A stretch of 22,316 bases of DNA from a virus. Location of the stretch: positions 1-22,316 of IMG/VR virus record IMGVR_UViG_3300042450_000116; one strand, written 5' to 3'. Both the position numbers and the translations under genes were made by a program. Shown here piece by piece: positions 1 through 8,310 of this stretch (positions are counted from its first letter, which is position 1; each line of letters opens with the position of its first letter). The notes beneath the pieces are model-generated. The model worked only from the letters and a program-made list of their open reading frames with translations, searched no databases and was not told where the DNA came from.

Positions 1-395
1 GTAGTAGGATCTGATTCGTCCTTGGCTTCAGCAAGCAACTTAGCTTGTTGAATCTTCTTCTCTGGGATAAACAACCCAAGAGAATATACTACCTTCTTAA
101 TTAATGTACCAATTCCTGTGTACCACAAGAGTACACATATTCCTAATATAGCTGCAGCAATAAAGCCGTAGCTAAGTAGGTCTGCCCACCAAGGGGTACT
201 GTCTTTAATGTTACCTAAGACACCAGCAATATCCTCAGATTCACCAAGGATATTACGGGCATGTTTGTGGGCGACTACGATGTCATTTGTATTTAATATC
301 TGTAAAGCATTTGTTTGAATCTTATAAGTGCTTGTAGATATCTCATTAACAGATGAACACCCTGTAAGAAAAACTAGTAAGAATATCTTACGCAT
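1..395 (-). CDS. Lipoprotein with a second membrane segment, lysis-module candidate (3' end cut by window)
   Basis: Only the first 131 residues are visible; the reading frame runs off the window edge. The N-terminus (MRKIFLLVFLTGCSS) is a lipoprotein signal peptide with lipobox L10-T11-G12-C13; serine after the cysteine would favour outer-membrane sorting in a Gram-negative host. A polar segment of about 58 residues follows, then one strong hydrophobic helix at about residues 72-98 and a charged tail that contains an IPEKK motif. The ATG shares one base with the stop codon of the 84-aa gene upstream (TAATG), so translation is probably coupled. Position just after the tail fibre and a small membrane protein matches the T7 lysis cassette. 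Lipobox plus transmembrane segment recalls unimolecular spanins such as T1 gp11, but the spacer looks short and the tail after the helix is long. The function is inferred; the membrane features are seen directly. Confidence 0.7.
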   Translation of the reverse strand, partial: MRKIFLLVFLTGCSSVNEISTSTYKIQTNALQILNTNDIVVAHKHARNILGESEDIAGVLGNIKDSTPWWADLLSYGFIAAAILGICVLLWYTGIGTLIKKVVYSLGLFIPEKKIQQAKLLAEAKDESDPT

Positions 396-649
396 TAATC
401 CCTTTCTAGCATCTCAATGCGATACCGTAGTTCCTTCAACTCAACCATTACAGCCACCATGTTCTTTCCTAATTCAATGTCAGTCTTAACTAGATCTCTA
501 GTTATGTCTTTTAATAGAAGAAGTTCTGCCATGCTGTTGTCGATTTGAGCCTCCCTTTTGCCTAGGCGTATAATAACAGTAACTACCCCAATGGTGAGAA
601 TAGCTAATTGCAATACCGAAACATAGATACCAATGTTATTCTCATTCAT
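395..649 (-). CDS. Small membrane protein with coiled coil (holin or spanin candidate)
   Basis: This 84-residue protein has one hydrophobic helix at about residues 8-27, a basic flank (RLGKRE) and then a heptad-like amphipathic segment to the end, rich in Leu, Ile, Val, Glu and Lys, which suggests a coiled coil. The basic residues after the helix favour an N-out, C-in arrangement, which fits a one-helix holin better than an inner-membrane spanin, though both remain possible. It starts 9 bases after the tail-fibre stop, behind the ribosome-binding sequence AAGGA. It occupies the place of T7 gene 17.5 (holin), directly after the fibre gene, and overlaps the lipoprotein gene by one base. No catalytic residues are evident. 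The lysis role rests on position and topology only. Confidence 0.7.
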   Translation of the reverse strand: MNENNIGIYVSVLQLAILTIGVVTVIIRLGKREAQIDNSMAELLLLKDITRDLVKTDIELGKNMVAVMVELKELRYRIEMLERD

Positions 650-658
650 GGGAAATCC

Positions 659-3600
659 TTATGTAAATACCATTACAGACACATCAAAGAAATCAACAGC
701 TGCACCACCTTGTCCATATTTACCAGTTCTAATTATAAAACCAGTAGGAGTTACATCAGTATATTGTGCAACAGGACAAGCTGCACCACCACCATAAGTA
801 GGTGTTGAATCATAATTAAAAGCAAGAGTTACAATATATGGAAGAGCAATAGCCGGATTCAAAGTAACAGTATAAATACCAGCTGCAGTACGAGATACAG
901 TACAACTATCATTATTTACAGTATAAGTATTAGTACCATCCCATGTCCAACGGAGTTTAGCCTTAGGGCTTGAAAAACCGACCTTTGCATCAACATAAGT
1001 CTTATTAGTTAAATGGTTTCCAGTAGTTGGTGCTGTAGAAGCAGTAACTGCAGAACCGTTAACAGTTAAACCAGTCTGTAAAAGACTAGCACCTGTAACA
1101 GTAAGACCACCACCACTAACAGTAAGACCACTTGTAACGGTAACTGTATTAGCGAATGTTGCCGCACCACTGTTTACAATGGTTAGCTTAGGTACACTAG
1201 CTGTTGAAACAATGAAACTACCAAGAGTAGTACCAAGAGTTTGATCTCCAGTAGTAGCTCTAACTGCACCCGATAGAGTCATAAACCCTGAAGTAGCAGT
1301 ACTGATTGCAGTATCCATTGCACTCTTAGTAATAATTGCATCCGCTAGGGCTGGAGCCGTAGATGGACTGTAAACCAAGAATGCCTTACCGGATACTGGA
1401 GCACGAAGAACAAGATCACCAACAGCATAGATACCAGTACTAGCAGTACTAATAGCTTCTACAGTAGAATCTGTTGTGCCTAACTTAAGCTTAGTACCAG
1501 TAGTTTTAAATGTAATGGCATCACATGAAAGCGTACCTAAAGTACTTGCACCAGCTGTTAAGGTGTTTGTAGAACAATCCACATTAGCTAGCAAGCTGAT
1601 CTTACCTGTTCCAGCAGGATCTAGAATAAGATCTAGATTGCCTGTTGTTGTCAGTGTATTAGCCGCAGCACTAGTAATTATAACAGATCCAAGTGTGGCT
1701 CCAGCAAATGTTGGAGTAGCAGCAGTGTGGATGTTCTGTGGTAAACTTAGAGTTGGCGTAGTAGTACCAGTTACAGTTACTTGATTGGCTGTACCAGTAA
1801 TACTAGTAACACCAGTATTATTAAAGGTAACAGTATCAGTAGTAGCATTAGTAGTTATACTCATACCAGTACCAGCAGCAAGTGTTAGAGTATCTGTTGT
1901 GGTATCGACAACAACATCGGATTGACCAGCTACAGCAATAGTTCCAAAGATATTTGGAGCTATTGCCGAGTTAGCAATAGTGATTGTTGAACCCGAACCA
2001 GTAACAGTAATACCACTTCCTGCAGTTAGATTGAGTGTACTAGAGTTTGTAGCAGCGGTAACAGATGTTCCACTAGATGGGGTGATAGTTTTAAAGATAG
2101 CTTGTGAGCTACCCTTATCAGTATTAGCAATAGTAATACCAGCACCCTCACTACCACTACCAGTAATGGAAACACCATCAGTACCTGTAGCAGTTGCTAG
2201 ATAGTTTCCAGTAGTATCAGTACCAAGAGCAACAGAGTTAGCGGCTATTGTAGTACTTATACTGACAGCAGCAGAGCCATCAAAATTAACTGTACCAGTA
2301 ACATCACCAGTGAGGGTGATGGCACGAGTAGTAGCTAACTTAGTAGCAGTTGCTGCATTTCCCGTAAGTGGGGAATCAGTAAATGCCAAATCCTTAGTAG
2401 CAACACCAACACGCAGTTTCAGTGTATTTGATTCCCACCAAAGATCACCCGCTGTAGGTGAGGTAGGAGCAGAGCCACCAACAAAGCGTATAGGAGCTAG
2501 AGAGGTAGTACTACCGGGTAGTTGAATCATCCCAGTCATTGTTCCACCAGAACGAGCCAACGCATTGTTTGCCGTAGTAGCAACCGCAGGAACTGTAGTA
2601 CTCTCAAGCGTTGTTACTCTTGCAGTTGCAGTAACTAGAGCAGAGTTAGTGGCTACAGCATAATCATTAACAGTTTTTATAGCAGAAGAAGTAGCTGCTG
2701 TATCAGTAAGTATAGAGGTTAGTGAACTAGAGAGGTTTACAGCAGCAACACCGGATGTAATAGTAAGTCCTGTACCCTGCTTAATACCACCTAATACGGT
2801 AGAAGTAGCAGGAACAATAGAAAGGACACCGGGACCAGTGATACTAAGACCACTGTCATTGCCTGTACTAATCTGTACTAAACCAAGAGCACTAGTTGTA
2901 GCTGCATCTCTATAAGCAAGTTGCTTAGTAGCTGATGTTGTTCTAAACTGCAATACATCATTGAAGTTCCACAGATCACCCGTAACGAGTGTACCTAGTG
3001 TTACAGCTGAAGAAGGAATAGATAGAGAAGCTATTGCCGTAGTTGCAGTAGCAGTCCTTAGCTTACCTGTCATCTGAATAGTACCATCAATAAGCATACT
3101 AGCTAGTCTTAGTGTGTTAACAGAGGTAGCCGAAGCAGCAGTCGTGCTGCTGGTTGTATTAATCGTATCAGTCAGATTAACCGTAGCAACACCGGATGTA
3201 ATGGTAAGTCCTGTGCCTTGCTTAATACCGCCTAATAAGGTAGAAGTAGCAGGAACAACAGAAAGTACACCAGAACCATTGATGCTAAGACCACTATCAT
3301 TGCCTGTACTAATCTGTACTAAACCAAGAGCACCTGTTGTAGCTGCATCTCTATAAGCAATTTGCTTAGTAGCTGAGGTTGTTCTAAACTGTAAGACATC
3401 ATTAAGATTCCATAGGTCACCGTTAACCAATGTACCAAGGGTTGCAGCCGAAGGAGGAATAGATAGAGAAGCTATTGCCGTAGTTGCAGTAGCAGTCCTT
3501 AGCTTACCTGTCATCTGAATAGTACCGTCAATAAGCATACTAGCTAGTCTTAGTGTGTTAACAGAGGTAGCCGAAGCAGCAGTTGTGCTGCTGGTTGTAT

Positions 3601-6600
3601 TAATTGTATCAGTCAGATTAACCGCAGCAACACCAGCTGTAATGGTAAGTCCTGTGCCTTGCTTAATACCACCAAGTTGTGTCGTGGTTGCAGCTGGTAA
3701 AGATAAAGCACCTGTTGCGGTGTTTAAACTTAAGCCACTTGTGGCAACAGCATCAACCATGACTTGACCAAGTGTGGCATTACCCGCAATAGGATAAGTA
3801 ACATTTACTATGCCACCAGAGCCAGCAGCTAAGCCTGTGCCTAGCTTTAAACCGCCTAGTTGTGAAGCAGTACCAATAGGTAAAGACAACGCACCTGTTG
3901 AGGTGTTAAGACTTAAACCACTAGTTGCAACTAGAGCAACCATAACCTGACCAAGGGTAGCAGTGCCAGCAGTAGGATAAGTAACATTTACTATGCCACC
4001 AGAGCCAGCAGCTAAGCCTGTGCCTAGCTTTAAACCGCCTAGTTGTGAAGCAGTACCAATTGGTAAAGACAATGCACCTGTTGAGGTGTTGAGACTTAAA
4101 CCACTAGTTGCAACAACATCAACCATAACTTGACCAAGAGCAGTATTGCCAGCAGTAGGATAAGTAACATTTACTATGCCACCAGAGCCAGCAGCTAAGC
4201 CTGTGCCTAGTTTGAAAGCACCAAGTTGGGTTGCAGTTGCAGGAATAAGTGCAAGAGAACCAAGACCTGTTACACTAATACCGCCATCATTTCCGGGAGT
4301 AATAGATACTAAACCAGTTGAACTAGTTGTAGCAAGACCACCAGAAACAACGCGAGATAAACCAAAGTTTCTAATTGTGATACTTCCTGATGGGGTAGCA
4401 CTAACATATACATTTAGTACTTTAGTTGCTCCACCACTAGTATCTAACCAGAAGTATCCATCATATACAGTACCAGCCGTAGCATCTAATGCATTAGGAG
4501 TGAAGACTCTAGTACCACCCTCAGCATCAATCAGAATCATTGCTGAACTGGTTGCGTATATTGGGTTTGTAGGGTCTACAAAATTAAAGCAATAGCGTAC
4601 AAAGCTTGTGGTTGCTGGGGTTGCGGCTGTAATGGTATTAGCAGATGCCCAAGTTTGTTTAAACACTTGAGGAGCAGCCGTACCAACAACAGTACCACCA
4701 GCATTTAAAATAGCTGTTTCAATATAACCGAAGTTAACGGCATCATTAGATGTCAGAGAACCAGCAGGGCGCATAATCATATCAGTGAGATATTTATTAC
4801 CCGCACTTAGGTTGGATCCGGCAGCATAGATTGTATTAGCTTCTAAGTAACTCTTTGTAACAACATCTTGAGCAGCTGTTGGATTCACTACATTAATAAT
4901 CTTCTTAGTCCCGGCACTTAGCGCACCTCCGGATAAGAAGACTGAATTGGTAGTAAGTCGATTATCAATAGCAGTATTAAGACCTGAAGTTAATGTGTAG
5001 TTTGTGTCTACATAATTCTTCGTTGCTGCATCTTGAGCCAGAGTCGGATCAACTACATTAATAATCTTCTTAGTCCCGGCACTTAGCGAACCTGCAGATA
5101 AGAAGACTGAATTGGTAGCAAGTCGATTATCAATAGCAGTATTAAGACCTGAAGTTAATGTGTAGTTTGTGTCTACATAATTCTTAGTTGCCGCATCTTG
5201 AGCAAGAGTTGGATCAACCATATTACTAATCTTTTTGGTTCCTGCACTGAGTACAGCACCAGACAAGAAGACTGAGTTAGTAGCAAGTCTAGCATCTATA
5301 GGTGTGTTTATAGCCGAGGTTAAAGTATAATTGGTGTCGATATAGTTCTTAGTTGCCGCATCTTGAGCAAGAGTTGGATCAACTACATTAATAATCTTCT
5401 TAGTCCCGGCACTTAGCGAACCTGCGGATAAGAAGACTGAATTGGTAGCAAGTCTTGCATCTATAGGTGTATTGATAGCTGAGGTTAGAGTATAATTAAT
5501 GTCTATATAATTCTTAGTTGCTGCATCCTGAGCCGAAGTAGGATCTACAACCGCAGTAATTCTTTTAGTACCTGCACTGAGTACAGCACCAGATAAGAAG
5601 ACTGAGTTGGTAGCAAGTCTAGCATCTATAGGTGTATTGATAGCTGAGGTTAGAGTATAATTGGTGTCGATATAGTTCTTAGTTGCCGCATCTTGAGCAA
5701 GAGTTGGATCAACCATATTACTAATCTTTTTGGTTCCTGCACTGAGTACAGCACCAGACAAGAAGACTGAGTTAGTAGCAAGTCTAGCATCTATCGTTGT
5801 ATTGAGAGTTGCTGTAGTTGTATAACTAGTTAGAGCAGTATCAACATATAGTTTATTTGCTGCATGACTGTCCACTGTTGGTGTGGCAACACCAAAGATA
5901 TTTTGAGCTACTGAAGATCTTAGGGCAGTAAAGCGACTATTAACTGAATCCCAGAATGGGGCATTCGCTTGAATCTGCGTCAGTGCAGCAGCATTAAAAC
6001 CACTAAGACTTTGGAAATTATCCACTACATATTTCTTAGTAGCTGCATCTTGATCACTTACGGGATTAAGTACATTACTAATTAACTTAGTACCTGCATT
6101 AAAGAAGGAACCAACCCCAAGCGAAAGTGCTCTTGCATCAATAAGAGTATTAGTGTTAGTATTAAAATTACTGATATGTGCTGTTGATAGGGCTACAGAG
6201 TTTGCAGCCACAGTGACTCGTCCCTTAGTATCTACAGTGAATGTAGGAATAGTAGTAGTACTACCATAACTACCAGCTGAAGATGTAGCTAAAGGTGGAA
6301 TCAAAGCATCAGCAAAGGGTGAAGTAGTAATACTAATAGCTGAAGCAGACAACGCAGGAATATCACCACTAGTAATAGCTCGTTGGCTAATAGCGGTTAT
6401 TCTTCCCTTAATATCTACTGTGATATCTTTTATAGGTTGCGTACTATACGCTCCTGCTGCAATAGTGCCAATAGTACTTAGACATGTGTCTGGGAGAACG
6501 AATGCACCGGGAGTAGCTGGATCAATCTTACTAAGAATAATGCCCGAAGGGATAAAACTTAATGGGAAAGCAGCTTGACCTGCTGTAGTTGTATCTAGTT

Positions 6601-8299
6601 TAGCAACTAAAATAGAACCATCAGCAATAGCATCCTTAGGTAAGATATAGCTTTGCGATAAAGCATTGCTTAGTTTGCTTAGTGGAATGTTATTAGGAAG
6701 ATCAGCAATATCCATACTTCTATGGCTAGCAGAAGTTACACGACCTCTGTTATCATATGCAATTTGTAACATGTTGTTGGTATTGGTTGCCGTAGCTTGA
6801 CCATATGTACCAGAACCAGTAACAGAAGTAGTAGGTAAATCATTCAGTTCAATAGATCTATGAGCAGCAGCGGTTAGATTACCTTTACTATCTACAGTAA
6901 AGCGTGTAAGCGTGTTGGCACTAGTGCCACTAACAGCTCCATAAGAACCTGCCGTCACTGTAGTATTTGGTAGATCACTTGTTGTAATAGTAGCAGTACT
7001 AATGGAAGTAATACGACCCTTAGTATCTGCACTGACTGTAAGCAGCTTACCCGTACCACCGTATGACTGCGCGACTAAACCAGATACAACCGGAAGATCA
7101 TCGACCGTCATGTTTCTATGAGACAGACTGGTTAAGATACCTTTGCTATTAACAGACATAGACACCATGTTATTGGTGTTGCTAGCTGTCAGCTGTCCAA
7201 AAGTACCAATAGCTGTGCTCAAACTACTAGGGAGATTCTCTAATGGAAGAGTATAAGTTTGACCCACTGCTGAGCTTAACTTAGATAGGGGGATATTTGC
7301 AGGAAGTCTAGCAATAGCTACTGTGCCTATTGTTAAGTTATCCGCATTATTCAACTGACTTAGATTTACTGCATCAGTTGCCGCAGTACCGGGAGCTAGG
7401 TTTGTAATTTTATAGTCTGTTGCAAAACCCGGAAGTCTGGTTGTAAAGTCACCAGTAAATGTAGGTGTTCCAGCAACTAAATCTGTACGATATAGTGCGC
7501 CCTTGGTTACAGCATTTTTTACTGATAACACATTGGCAGTAAAGGTACCACCTGAGTATTCAATATTATCCTGACCAGTAAAGAATGTTGCAGTATCAGT
7601 AATTTCTTTACTACCAACATCCTTAATAAAGTTATTATTCATTTTCAAATCGCCGTTCCCTAAAAAGGGACCGTCAACTGCATTCTCATCATACTTTAGA
7701 ATAACTTCATTACGAATCTTAGCAACAATTTCTTGTACTAAATACTTTAACTGATCAAACTGTAGATTTAACTGTGTAGTAGTTAAACGAGTTCCGGGTG
7801 CAAAGGTTACAATGCTGTTTAGGGAAAGGGTTTTTCTACGAATAAACACCTTATCATATTGTCTGACTGGAGGTCCTGATGTTGTACTTGCATGTATATG
7901 GGGGATGTCAACATATTGTTCAGCCCCATTTTCATCTCTTAAAGTTAGTAAAAAAGAACGGCTTTCAGGATAAAACCTAAAGGGTTCAAAAGATGAACCA
8001 ACAGGAATAGTATCTAAATCTACAAAAGTTAATACTTTAGTTTGTTCACTAATAGAGTACCAATTTTTTGGGAAGATAAATAATTGTCTTCGGTCTGCAA
8101 TTGTAAATACATTCGTTCCAAAATTAGTATCAGCTCCCGTATCAAAAACTCTCTCGACTTCAATCTGATCAATAAGAGGAACATTCGGTAAGAATGTCAT
8201 CGTACTTAAATCAAAAGTACCACTTGCTACAGATGGATTATTGTTTGAATCAAAGACTAGTGTTGTCTGTGCTATATTTAAATTATCATATGTTGTCAT
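659..8299 (-). CDS. Giant T7-type tail fibre protein, 2546 residues
   Basis: Residues 1 to about 190 match the T7 gp17-type virion anchor: the segment at about 147-189, containing IRRKTLS, TFAPGTRL and LNLQFDQ, has the family's pattern of basic motif, 'F.PGs.L', 'dLN' and a closing helix. This part should dock the fibre to the tail. The rest is poor in charged residues and rich in Ala, Ser, Thr, Gly and Asn, with tandem repeats: six KGR-type motifs (about residues 380-700), a 55-residue repeat (about 834-1147), a 61-residue repeat (about 1357-1543) and a 147-residue repeat (about 1542-1851). A module at about 1988-2015 (GDVTGTVNFDGS) also occurs in an upstream adhesin. The last 100 or so residues are a less repetitive beta-rich domain with aromatic residues, the likely receptor-binding tip; no autocleaving chaperone domain was recognised. 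T7 gp17 is 553 residues. The start follows GGAG and lies 11 bases after tube B. The reading frame is uninterrupted. Confidence 0.93.
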   Translation of the reverse strand: MTTYDNLNIAQTTLVFDSNNNPSVASGTFDLSTMTFLPNVPLIDQIEVERVFDTGADTNFGTNVFTIADRRQLFIFPKNWYSISEQTKVLTFVDLDTIPVGSSFEPFRFYPESRSFLLTLRDENGAEQYVDIPHIHASTTSGPPVRQYDKVFIRRKTLSLNSIVTFAPGTRLTTTQLNLQFDQLKYLVQEIVAKIRNEVILKYDENAVDGPFLGNGDLKMNNNFIKDVGSKEITDTATFFTGQDNIEYSGGTFTANVLSVKNAVTKGALYRTDLVAGTPTFTGDFTTRLPGFATDYKITNLAPGTAATDAVNLSQLNNADNLTIGTVAIARLPANIPLSKLSSAVGQTYTLPLENLPSSLSTAIGTFGQLTASNTNNMVSMSVNSKGILTSLSHRNMTVDDLPVVSGLVAQSYGGTGKLLTVSADTKGRITSISTATITTSDLPNTTVTAGSYGAVSGTSANTLTRFTVDSKGNLTAAAHRSIELNDLPTTSVTGSGTYGQATATNTNNMLQIAYDNRGRVTSASHRSMDIADLPNNIPLSKLSNALSQSYILPKDAIADGSILVAKLDTTTAGQAAFPLSFIPSGIILSKIDPATPGAFVLPDTCLSTIGTIAAGAYSTQPIKDITVDIKGRITAISQRAITSGDIPALSASAISITTSPFADALIPPLATSSAGSYGSTTTIPTFTVDTKGRVTVAANSVALSTAHISNFNTNTNTLIDARALSLGVGSFFNAGTKLISNVLNPVSDQDAATKKYVVDNFQSLSGFNAAALTQIQANAPFWDSVNSRFTALRSSVAQNIFGVATPTVDSHAANKLYVDTALTSYTTTATLNTTIDARLATNSVFLSGAVLSAGTKKISNMVDPTLAQDAATKNYIDTNYTLTSAINTPIDARLATNSVFLSGAVLSAGTKRITAVVDPTSAQDAATKNYIDINYTLTSAINTPIDARLATNSVFLSAGSLSAGTKKIINVVDPTLAQDAATKNYIDTNYTLTSAINTPIDARLATNSVFLSGAVLSAGTKKISNMVDPTLAQDAATKNYVDTNYTLTSGLNTAIDNRLATNSVFLSAGSLSAGTKKIINVVDPTLAQDAATKNYVDTNYTLTSGLNTAIDNRLTTNSVFLSGGALSAGTKKIINVVNPTAAQDVVTKSYLEANTIYAAGSNLSAGNKYLTDMIMRPAGSLTSNDAVNFGYIETAILNAGGTVVGTAAPQVFKQTWASANTITAATPATTSFVRYCFNFVDPTNPIYATSSAMILIDAEGGTRVFTPNALDATAGTVYDGYFWLDTSGGATKVLNVYVSATPSGSITIRNFGLSRVVSGGLATTSSTGLVSITPGNDGGISVTGLGSLALIPATATQLGAFKLGTGLAAGSGGIVNVTYPTAGNTALGQVMVDVVATSGLSLNTSTGALSLPIGTASQLGGLKLGTGLAAGSGGIVNVTYPTAGTATLGQVMVALVATSGLSLNTSTGALSLPIGTASQLGGLKLGTGLAAGSGGIVNVTYPIAGNATLGQVMVDAVATSGLSLNTATGALSLPAATTTQLGGIKQGTGLTITAGVAAVNLTDTINTTSSTTAASATSVNTLRLASMLIDGTIQMTGKLRTATATTAIASLSIPPSAATLGTLVNGDLWNLNDVLQFRTTSATKQIAYRDAATTGALGLVQISTGNDSGLSINGSGVLSVVPATSTLLGGIKQGTGLTITSGVATVNLTDTINTTSSTTAASATSVNTLRLASMLIDGTIQMTGKLRTATATTAIASLSIPSSAVTLGTLVTGDLWNFNDVLQFRTTSATKQLAYRDAATTSALGLVQISTGNDSGLSITGPGVLSIVPATSTVLGGIKQGTGLTITSGVAAVNLSSSLTSILTDTAATSSAIKTVNDYAVATNSALVTATARVTTLESTTVPAVATTANNALARSGGTMTGMIQLPGSTTSLAPIRFVGGSAPTSPTAGDLWWESNTLKLRVGVATKDLAFTDSPLTGNAATATKLATTRAITLTGDVTGTVNFDGSAAVSISTTIAANSVALGTDTTGNYLATATGTDGVSITGSGSEGAGITIANTDKGSSQAIFKTITPSSGTSVTAATNSSTLNLTAGSGITVTGSGSTITIANSAIAPNIFGTIAVAGQSDVVVDTTTDTLTLAAGTGMSITTNATTDTVTFNNTGVTSITGTANQVTVTGTTTPTLSLPQNIHTAATPTFAGATLGSVIITSAAANTLTTTGNLDLILDPAGTGKISLLANVDCSTNTLTAGASTLGTLSCDAITFKTTGTKLKLGTTDSTVEAISTASTGIYAVGDLVLRAPVSGKAFLVYSPSTAPALADAIITKSAMDTAISTATSGFMTLSGAVRATTGDQTLGTTLGSFIVSTASVPKLTIVNSGAATFANTVTVTSGLTVSGGGLTVTGASLLQTGLTVNGSAVTASTAPTTGNHLTNKTYVDAKVGFSSPKAKLRWTWDGTNTYTVNNDSCTVSRTAAGIYTVTLNPAIALPYIVTLAFNYDSTPTYGGGAACPVAQYTDVTPTGFIIRTGKYGQGGAAVDFFDVSVMVFT
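2746..3675 (-). repeat. Tandem 441-bp (147-aa) repeat in the tail fibre
   Basis: Two full copies with a period of 441 bp (about 2746-3186 and 3187-3627) plus the start of a third. Each encodes GGIKQGTGLTIT, NTTSSTTAASATSVNTLR, MLIDGTIQMTGKLRTAT, GDLWN.NDVLQFRTTSATKQ and STGNDSGLSI in that order. The two copies are nearly identical in DNA, including silent positions, which points to recent duplication or conversion. Confidence 0.92.
3671..4230 (-). repeat. Tandem 183-bp (61-aa) repeat array in the tail fibre
   Basis: Three units in a 183-bp register encode repeats containing QLGGLKLGTGLAAGSGG, IVNVTYP, LGQVMV and TSGLSLNT. Runs of more than 80 bases are identical between two of the units, starting near 3791 and 3974. 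Unit edges fall near 3841, 4024 and 4207. 'QLGG(I/L)K.GTGL' repeats are common in long phage side fibres. Confidence 0.92.
4859..5794 (-). repeat. Tandem 165-bp (55-aa) repeat array in the tail fibre
   Basis: Five full units and one partial unit in perfect 165-bp register encode repeats that begin TKNY(I/V)DTNYTLTS, pass through LATNSVFLS and LSAGTKKI, and end DPTLAQDAA. Unit boundaries are near 5023/5024, 5188/5189, 5353/5354, 5518/5519 and 5683/5684. Two non-adjacent units are identical over 119 bases (5181-5299 and 5676-5794). The array is expected to form a regular shaft segment of the trimeric fibre. Confidence 0.93.
6205..7166 (-). repeat. Degenerate KGR-type fibre repeats
   Basis: Six spaced copies of a motif of the form (V/A/Y)D(S/T/N)(K/R)G(R/N/I)(I/V/L)T(S/A) occur, for example VDSKGNLTAAAHR and VDTKGRVTVAAN, usually after a segment like GTYG or GSYG. 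They are diverged in DNA, unlike the three tandem arrays further along the same gene, so they are probably an older shaft repeat. Confidence 0.75.
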
Positions 8300-8310
8300 A
8301 TGTGTCTCCG

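Noticed and set aside
4176-4595. Plus-strand open frame of 139 residues inside the tail fibre, and similar ones at 3114, 3555 and 1476
   Set aside because: They are antisense shadows that repeat because the fibre DNA repeats; the minus-strand frame is continuous and fits the fibre family.
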